Origin: Chloroflexota bacterium
GTDB lineage: Bacteria > Chloroflexota > Dehalococcoidia > Lucifugimonadales > UBA3495
Reading direction: 5' to 3'
NCBI GenBank assembly: GCA_009840165.1
Contig: VXOG01000051.1
Location: 1 to 64,000 of the forward strand
DNA length: 64,000 nucleotides
The position numbers and the translations under genes were made by a program. Below the pieces are notes generated by a model. It was not told where the DNA came from. It did not search any database and worked only from the letters and a program-made list of their open reading frames with translations. Every line of letters begins with the position of its first letter. Position 1 is the first letter of the stretch. This document shows positions 58,847-64,000 of the stretch, piece by piece.

Positions 58847-58876
58847 TTGACTGAACGCATTGGTATTGCCTATATT
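58847..58876 (+). promoter_or_regulatory. Promoter of the ABC transporter operon
   Basis: TTGACT (58847-58852), 18 bases, TATATT (58871-58876). Transcription would start near 58883. It is followed by a GGCGCCC-CATC-GGGCGCC hairpin in the leader. Confidence 0.65.
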
Positions 58877-58895
58877 GCGCGAACGTGACGCGGGC

Positions 58896-58913
58896 GGCGC
58901 CCCATCGGGCGCC
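58896..58913 (+). promoter_or_regulatory. 5' leader hairpin before the substrate-binding protein gene
   Basis: Perfect 7-bp stem GGCGCCC/GGGCGCC with loop CATC, starting about 13 bases into the predicted mRNA. No T-run follows, so it is not a terminator; it would protect the 5' end or act as a regulatory site. Confidence 0.5.
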
Positions 58914-58967
58914 ATCCGAATATCCACGCAAGAATCTACTCAATAACAGTTCGGGAGGACCTGTAAT

Positions 58968-60947
58968 ATGTCGTTTAGACGGTTTTTGCGATACCCGATA
59001 GCGGTGTTAGCGGTTGCGCTGTTGACTACGGCGATGATCGTCGGCTGCGGGGGAGCTGCGGAGGAGACGACCGCGCCCGCGGCGCCCGCGCCCGCTCAAC
59101 AAACGCAGCAGCAGGCTGCGCCTGCCGCTCCAACCCAAGCGCCAGCAGAAGTGAGGGCGACCAACACACCCGTACCGCAGGGGGCGACACTGGCTCCGAC
59201 GCCGACGCAGCGCGCTTCGGTGCTCCAGGCAACGCCGCGACCGACCCTTGCTCCCCAGACGGAAGGGGAACTGGTTACCGACCGATTGATCGCGGTGTTG
59301 GACCCGCCATCCCTTGAATCCATGCTGGACTGCGAGGTTACCGGTTCCGGCGTTGTGAACTACCGCATGTCGGCCGAGTTCATGGTGGACGCCAGCCGGT
59401 TCGACGGATCGTATGACCCGATGCTGGCAACGGAGTGGAGCATCACGCCGGACGGCAAGACGTGGAACTTCAAGCTGCGTCAAGGCGTCCGATGGCATGA
59501 CGATTGGGGCGACTTCACGGCGCGGGACGTGAAACACTCCTTGAGCTACTACACCAACCCGGAATGTCGCGCTTCCTACTCGGACTACTTCCGCAGCGAC
59601 CCGGGCAGCGACGTTGAAATTGTCAACGACTACGAAGTCAACATTCACATGGAGAAGCGGCCAGCGGTGGACTTCCTCTACTGGTTCTCCGGCTACCGCG
59701 GCGTTCCCATCAGCAGCAAGGCACAGTGGGACCAGGCCTGCCCCAACGGTGAAGCGGATTACGAGACCACTGAGTCCGGTTCAATCGGGTACTGCAAAGC
59801 CAGCCGGGACGCGGTTTATGCCAAGTCAGCTCGGACCGGCCCCTACGAATACGTCAGCTTTGAGGAAGGCGTCGGCTGGGAGTGGTCCCGAGTCGATTAC
59901 GACCACTGGCGCGTGGAGGCCGATTTCGCTGAAATCGAGATCAAGGACGTGCGCGAGCCGGCGACACGCCTGGCCATCATGCAGGCCCGCGAAGGCCACA
60001 TAGCTGCCATCAACCGCGCCCTGTTGCAGGATGCCATCGACGACGGCCTTGAGGTTTTCGACAGTTCTGTAACGGCGCAGACGACTTTCGCCATCTTCGG
60101 CGGCATGTACTTTGCCACCGGCGAGAAAGGCATTGACGCCACCGCCTCGGCAGAGCAGCAAGCCGCCGACCGGGAGGCTTATAACATCGTGGCTGCCCGG
60201 GATGAGCAGCATCCCTGGAACGACCCCGGGGAAAGCGGCAAACTGGTGCGGATGGCGATGAACAAAGCCCTAGACCGGGACCAGATCAACGACGCCATCT
60301 TCAAGGGAGCGGGCGGCCGCCAGTGGGTGGCGACGCTGGTTCCTGACTTCGCTGCCGGCTACAACCCGGCCTGGGAAGACAGCTGGGACGAGCTGTATGG
60401 CTACGACCCGGAAGCGGCCAAGCAACTGCTGGCGGACGCCGGCTATCCCGAAGGGTTCTCGTTCCGCATTCCAGTGTTCCCGTTGAGTGGCGTGCCGGAG
60501 ATGCCGGACATGATGGAAGCCATGGCCAAGTTCTGGACCGAGATCGGGCTGGAGCCCCAGCTTGACCCCATTGAGTTCTCCAACTGGCGGAACGAATATC
60601 GGGGCCTGAACACGGACTGCTGCGTGTACCCGTTCCGCGGGCCAGCAGCGCCGATTGACACCCGTGTTCACTTCTACTTCAGCGCCGAGCGGTTCTTCCG
60701 GGCATACAGCAGCGACGACATCCAGGAGAACAAGAACAAGGCTCTGCGGGCTTTGAACGAAGCGGACGCCACCACCGACTGGCAGAAGGTCTCTGACGAA
60801 ATCTTCTACGCAGCAGGCACCATCCCCGGCTGGACATTGCCAGTGAGCGCGGTGGTTGACCCGGACGTGGTGGCGGAGTACATCTTCCTGGGGCCAAACA
60901 ACGGTAACTACGTTTATCTCGAACACGTGAAAGGCGTGAGGGAATAG
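58968..60947 (+). CDS. ABC transporter substrate-binding lipoprotein (family 5)
   Basis: 659 residues. Lipoprotein signal with lipobox IVGC (Cys27), then an about 60-residue A/P/Q/T linker, then an SBP_bac_5 domain for peptides, nickel or similar ligands. Seen parts: EWSITPDGKTWNFKLRQGVRWHD, RDVKHSLSYYTNPECRASY and a C-terminal lobe with MNKALDRDQINDAIFKG. Several Cys are conserved in the paralog at 63188 (SMLDCEVTGS, NPECRASYSDYF, CPNGEADYE), perhaps as disulfides. GGGAGG precedes ATG. Confidence 0.92.
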   Translation: MSFRRFLRYPIAVLAVALLTTAMIVGCGGAAEETTAPAAPAPAQQTQQQAAPAAPTQAPAEVRATNTPVPQGATLAPTPTQRASVLQATPRPTLAPQTEGELVTDRLIAVLDPPSLESMLDCEVTGSGVVNYRMSAEFMVDASRFDGSYDPMLATEWSITPDGKTWNFKLRQGVRWHDDWGDFTARDVKHSLSYYTNPECRASYSDYFRSDPGSDVEIVNDYEVNIHMEKRPAVDFLYWFSGYRGVPISSKAQWDQACPNGEADYETTESGSIGYCKASRDAVYAKSARTGPYEYVSFEEGVGWEWSRVDYDHWRVEADFAEIEIKDVREPATRLAIMQAREGHIAAINRALLQDAIDDGLEVFDSSVTAQTTFAIFGGMYFATGEKGIDATASAEQQAADREAYNIVAARDEQHPWNDPGESGKLVRMAMNKALDRDQINDAIFKGAGGRQWVATLVPDFAAGYNPAWEDSWDELYGYDPEAAKQLLADAGYPEGFSFRIPVFPLSGVPEMPDMMEAMAKFWTEIGLEPQLDPIEFSNWRNEYRGLNTDCCVYPFRGPAAPIDTRVHFYFSAERFFRAYSSDDIQENKNKALRALNEADATTDWQKVSDEIFYAAGTIPGWTLPVSAVVDPDVVAEYIFLGPNNGNYVYLEHVKGVRE

Positions 60948-60972
60948 ACGAACCTTCCAACGGCGCCATTCG

Positions 60973-61013
60973 GTTCCCGGCGGTGCGAGACTCTGTCGCG
61001 CAGCGCCGGGAAC
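60973..61013 (+). promoter_or_regulatory. Stem-loop between binding protein and permease genes
   Basis: Perfect 10-bp stem GTTCCCGGCG (60973-60982) / CGCCGGGAAC (61004-61013) with an inner TGCG/CGCA pairing. No U-run follows. Such hairpins behind the first gene of transporter operons stabilise the upstream mRNA or reduce transcription of the permeases. Confidence 0.6.
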
Positions 61014-61063
61014 GCTAAAAGCGTCGGCGAAGTTTCCCACCTGGCTGGTTGAGAACAAGCACC

Positions 61064-61981
61064 ATGCAACGCTTCATTGTCCTGCGCTTATTACAAGGAC
61101 TGCTGGCAGTTTTTGTCATCAGTCTCATCGTCTTTGCATTGTCGCGTGTCGCAGGGGACCCGCTGGCGGCCATTCTGGATGACGAATCCGGAAAGGAGCA
61201 GATCGAGCTCCTCAGGAAGCAGTGGGGATTGGACGAGCCTCTACACGTCCAGTATTTCACCTACATGCGACGGCTTTTGACCGGGGATCTGGGCACATCC
61301 TTCAAATGGGACCGGCCGGTTGCTGAACTCATAGTCGAACGCTTGCCCGCGACCCTACAGCTTTCCTCCTTTGCACTGATCGTCACCGGCGTGATCGCTT
61401 TTCCCATAGGGGTGCTGTCGGCAGTGAGGAAGGACTCCTGGTTTGACACGAGCGGCAAAATGTTCGCCATATTAGGACAGTCGGCGCCGACCTTCGCCGT
61501 GGGTTTAATCCTGATGTGGATATTCGCGGTGCAACTGGGTTGGCTGCCTACATCCGGCAAGGGAGGCTTCAAACACATGCTGCTGCCCGGGTTCGCCCTG
61601 GGCTACTACAACGTGGCCGCGATTATGCGGTTGACCCGGTCATCCATGCTGGACGTGCTGGACACCGAGTACGTGAAGCTGGCTCGCATCAAGGGCATTC
61701 CGGAATGGAAGATTATCTGGAAGCACTGCTTCCGCAACGCCCTAATCGGCCCGTTGACTTACTTCAGCCTCATCTTCGCCATATTGATTACCGGTTCAGT
61801 GGTGATCGAAACGGTCTTTGCCTGGCCCGGTCTCGGGTTGATGGTCATTGAAGCGATCAACTCCAAGGACCACATCACCGTGCAAGCCGTGGTAATGCTG
61901 TTCGCCTTGTTGTACGTGGCGATCAACATCATAACGGACGTCACGTACGCGTACGTTGACCCGCGCATCCGATACGGATAG
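61064..61981 (+). CDS. Dipeptide-type ABC transporter permease (DppB-like)
   Basis: 305 residues with six membrane helices, starting FIVLRLLQGLLAVFVISLIVF. It has the family N-terminal GLDEPLHVQYFTYMRRLLTGDLGTSF and the EAA loop DVLDTEYVKLARIKGIPEWK. ATG 61064 is chosen over an earlier frame start at 61049. It pairs with the DppC-like permease 24 bases downstream. Confidence 0.93.
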   Translation: MQRFIVLRLLQGLLAVFVISLIVFALSRVAGDPLAAILDDESGKEQIELLRKQWGLDEPLHVQYFTYMRRLLTGDLGTSFKWDRPVAELIVERLPATLQLSSFALIVTGVIAFPIGVLSAVRKDSWFDTSGKMFAILGQSAPTFAVGLILMWIFAVQLGWLPTSGKGGFKHMLLPGFALGYYNVAAIMRLTRSSMLDVLDTEYVKLARIKGIPEWKIIWKHCFRNALIGPLTYFSLIFAILITGSVVIETVFAWPGLGLMVIEAINSKDHITVQAVVMLFALLYVAINIITDVTYAYVDPRIRYG

Positions 61982-62005
61982 GCGTAGCCGGAGGGATAAA
62001 GACTT

Positions 62006-63091
62006 ATGGCTGTACAGACAACCGCTCCGGGCGCACAAGTAGGCGGGGCTGCTCAGGTAGCGTCGGCAGAATCATTCGGCGCGAAAGCGTGGCGAGAACT
62101 CCGCCGATTCCCGGTGATACCGACGTTCGTGCTCATCGTATTGCTGGTGATCCCGGCGGTCTTTGCCGATTTGCTGGCGCCGCACGACCACTTGCTGGGC
62201 AACCTGGACCGGGTACTGGAACCGCCGGCGTGGGTGCCGGACCGGGAGACTGAGCAGGTAATCGTCCAACGCGCCAGGGACAAAAACGCTGAGGTGAGTC
62301 TCAACAATGCTCGCCGCAACATCGACAGCGGCGCCGGAACCCTGATTGACGCCAATGGCAACGGACAACCGGACATCGGCGAAACGATGGTGCGCGTTGA
62401 GCCCGGCGGCAGTTGGGAATACCCCTTCGGCACCGACAAACAGGGCCGCGACGTGTTGAGTCGACTCATGCACGGCGCGCGCATTTCGCTGGCGGTTTCC
62501 TGCCTGGCGATCCTGGTGGGCGGCTTCTTGGGAACCGGACTGGGAATGTTGGCGGCGTTCCGGGGAGGGTTGACGGACGCTATCCTAATGCGCATCGTGG
62601 ACATCAAGCTGGCGTTCCCGTCCATATTGCTAGCCCTGACACTGGTGGTAGCCATCGGCTCAGGTTTCAGCACGGTGGTCATCGTGATAGCGCTGCTGCT
62701 GTGGGCGCGTTACGCTCGCGTGGTCAGGGGCGAGGCTTTGACCATCAAGGAACGGGATTTCATTGATCGCGCTCGCGTGGCCGGGGCTTCAAACCTCAGG
62801 ATCATGCTCCGGCACATCTTTCCCAACGTGTTCAACACGGTTATCGTGCTGGCGACGCTGGAAGTGGGGCACGTGATCATCCTGGAAGCGACCCTGAGTT
62901 TCCTGGGGGCTGGCATACCCCGGCCGCAACCGGCCTGGGGATTGATGGCCGCTGACGGCAGAGAAGTGATCACAAGCTCGTGGTGGATCTTCCTGTTCCC
63001 CTGCCTGGCCATCGTGCTGACCGTGTTGTCCATGAATCTGCTGGGCGACTGGCTGCGGGACCGCCTGGACCCCAGGCTGCGCAACGTCTAA
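62006..63091 (+). CDS. Dipeptide-type ABC transporter permease (DppC-like) with extra loop
   Basis: 361 residues, longer than the usual about 300. After the first helix (FVLIVLLVIPAVFADLLA) an about 70-residue extracytoplasmic segment is inserted, with an EF-hand-like loop DANGNGQPDIGE that could bind calcium. Then comes the normal YPFGTDKQGRDVLSRLMHGARISL, five helices and the EAA loop EALTIKERDFIDRARVAGA. No ATPase genes follow inside the window. Confidence 0.93.
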   Translation: MAVQTTAPGAQVGGAAQVASAESFGAKAWRELRRFPVIPTFVLIVLLVIPAVFADLLAPHDHLLGNLDRVLEPPAWVPDRETEQVIVQRARDKNAEVSLNNARRNIDSGAGTLIDANGNGQPDIGETMVRVEPGGSWEYPFGTDKQGRDVLSRLMHGARISLAVSCLAILVGGFLGTGLGMLAAFRGGLTDAILMRIVDIKLAFPSILLALTLVVAIGSGFSTVVIVIALLLWARYARVVRGEALTIKERDFIDRARVAGASNLRIMLRHIFPNVFNTVIVLATLEVGHVIILEATLSFLGAGIPRPQPAWGLMAADGREVITSSWWIFLFPCLAIVLTVLSMNLLGDWLRDRLDPRLRNV

Positions 63092-63187
63092 ACCCGTATC
63101 ACATTGCTCGAATCGCAAAAAAACCGGAGGAAGAACGAACTGAATCAACGAAATTGAATGCAGTACAACTCTTTCAGGAGGGGTGTA

Positions 63188-64000
63188 ATGAGAAGGAAAC
63201 GCGTTTTTCGATGGCCGATGATTTTCACCGCGATGGCCTTGCTGACGGCAATGTTCATCGCGGGTTGCGGCGGCGCGGAGGAACCTGCTCCCGCACAACC
63301 CGCGAGCCAGCCGGCAGCGCAGCAGGAGGCTCCCACGGCAGCCGCAGCCGCGCCTCAGCAGCCGCAGCAGCAGGCGCCAGCCGCAGCAACTGCGGCTGCT
63401 CCCCCTCCACCAGCAACCTCGGCGCCCACTCGCCCGTCGTTCGTGGGCACCACTCCGGTTGCTCAGCCCCAACCCACGGCTGCAGCCGCAGCCAGTGAGG
63501 GCGAACTCAAGACCAATGACCTCGTCTTCCTGTTCTCGCAGCAGACCCGTCAGGGCATCATGGATTGCGACGTAACGGGAAGCGCCACGAGCCAGCACCG
63601 ACCGTCCCATGAGTTCCTCATCGACGCTAACCGTTACAACGGTTCCCTGGAGCCTCAATTGGCGACGGACTGGAGCGTGAGCGAAGACGGCAGGACGTGG
63701 AACTTCAAACTGCGCGAGGGAGTCAACTTCCACTTCGGGTACGGAGAATTCACGGCTCACGACGTTGTCAACTCGCTGAACTACTACACCAATCCCGTGT
63801 GTGGCGCATCCTACTCGGACTACTTCCGCACAAACCCGCAGGCGCTGCCGGAAGTCGTCAGCGACTATGAGATCAATATCATGATGGGCGCTCGCCCAGA
63901 GTTGATCTTCGACTATTGGATCTCCGGCTACCGCGGTCTCCCCATGACCAGCAAAGCCCAATGGGACACCGGTTGCCCCAACGGAGCGGCTGAGTACGAG
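63188..64000 (+). CDS. Second ABC substrate-binding lipoprotein, partial (window edge)
   Basis: Open to the window end; 271 codons are visible from ATG 63188, which is preceded by CAGGAGGGG. Lipobox IAGC puts the lipidated Cys at 27. A long A/P/Q linker follows, then the family 5 domain (RTWNFKLREGVNFHFGYGEF, then NYYTNPVCGASYSDYF and SGYRGLPMTSKAQWD). It is clearly paralogous to the 58968 protein, including its Cys positions, and lies after the two permeases. Confidence 0.92.
   Translation, partial: MRRKRVFRWPMIFTAMALLTAMFIAGCGGAEEPAPAQPASQPAAQQEAPTAAAAAPQQPQQQAPAAATAAAPPPPATSAPTRPSFVGTTPVAQPQPTAAAAASEGELKTNDLVFLFSQQTRQGIMDCDVTGSATSQHRPSHEFLIDANRYNGSLEPQLATDWSVSEDGRTWNFKLREGVNFHFGYGEFTAHDVVNSLNYYTNPVCGASYSDYFRTNPQALPEVVSDYEINIMMGARPELIFDYWISGYRGLPMTSKAQWDTGCPNGAAEYE

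Larger units (their letters stand above)
58496..58967. other. Gene-free, AT-rich intergenic region
   Basis: 472 bases without a gene, clearly more AT-rich than the surroundings between about 58640 and 58880. It holds a family A palindrome (58603-58631), several TTGATA/TATTAT-like elements, a strong promoter (58847-58876) and a leader hairpin (58896-58913). No small frame with a good ribosome site was found. Confidence 0.7.

Overview
This is a GC-rich bacterial chromosome segment with about 58 protein genes, one tRNA and many short palindromic intergenic repeats. Several features together suggest an uncultured Chloroflexota, probably Dehalococcoidia/SAR202-like. They are a complete hopanoid operon, an F420-type LLM oxidoreductase and a PPOX-family protein, a CoxM/S/L-type molybdenum hydroxylase with moaD/moaE, a split transketolase, a DUF1501/DUF1800 pair, and dipeptide-type ABC transporters with P/A/Q-rich lipoprotein linkers. 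The taxonomy is inferred from gene content only. The recurrent promoter is TTGACA-N17/18-TAnnnT, and starts are often GTG or TTG.

Layout. 1-3.6 kb: a cyclase-family hydrolase and fmt (minus), then divergently a promoter-driven structured RNA/small-ORF region and rpsP-khpA-rimM (plus). 3.6-6.3 kb: moaD-moaE (minus) and an ATPase plus HNH pair resembling the Septu (PtuAB) defence system (minus). 6.4-7.5 kb: an M20 peptidase. 7.5-21.8 kb: one long plus-strand operon with a polyprenyl synthase, hpnH, hpnG, hpnA, shc, yjbQ-like, hpnC, hpnD and hpnE. It continues tightly into a class II aldolase, an atypical SDR, a nucleoside hydrolase and an NPP-type phosphodiesterase. tRNA-Ser(UGA) closes it convergently. 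21.9-29.1 kb (minus): a Rieske oxygenase, a BenD-like SDR, two unknown proteins, an NHL propeller, DUF1501 and DUF1800. 29.1-31.4 kb (plus): a HEPN two-gene module and two His-rich exported proteins. 31.6-34.6 kb (minus): citrate synthase and the two transketolase halves. 34.7-37.6 kb (plus): amidohydrolase, uracil-DNA glycosylase, ThpR and AlkA in overlapping order. 37.8-41.1 kb (minus): ffh and an ABC-2 exporter. 41.3-44.4 kb (plus): SbcC and a PPOX protein. 44.5-48.9 kb (minus): CoxL/S/M-type hydroxylase and a membrane protein. 48.9-57.5 kb (minus): a three-domain DapA-MfnB-TusA-like fusion, mutM, an orphan protein, ileS, thiD and a GYD protein. 57.6-64 kb (plus): an LLM oxidoreductase and a family-5 peptide-type ABC transporter whose two permease genes lie between two paralogous lipoprotein genes. 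The second of these runs off the window.

Functional links. HpnC/D/E make squalene, Shc cyclises it, HpnH adds the adenosyl side chain and HpnG removes adenine; the genes after hpnE could extend side-chain processing. MoaD/MoaE supply the cofactor needed by the CoxL-type enzyme. The most unusual items are the DapA-MfnB-TusA fusion, the structured RNA with a near-perfect anti-16S Shine-Dalgarno upstream of rpsP, the hopanoid operon tail, the Septu-like pair, the HEPN module and a MoaD that ends in Gly-Gly-Cys.
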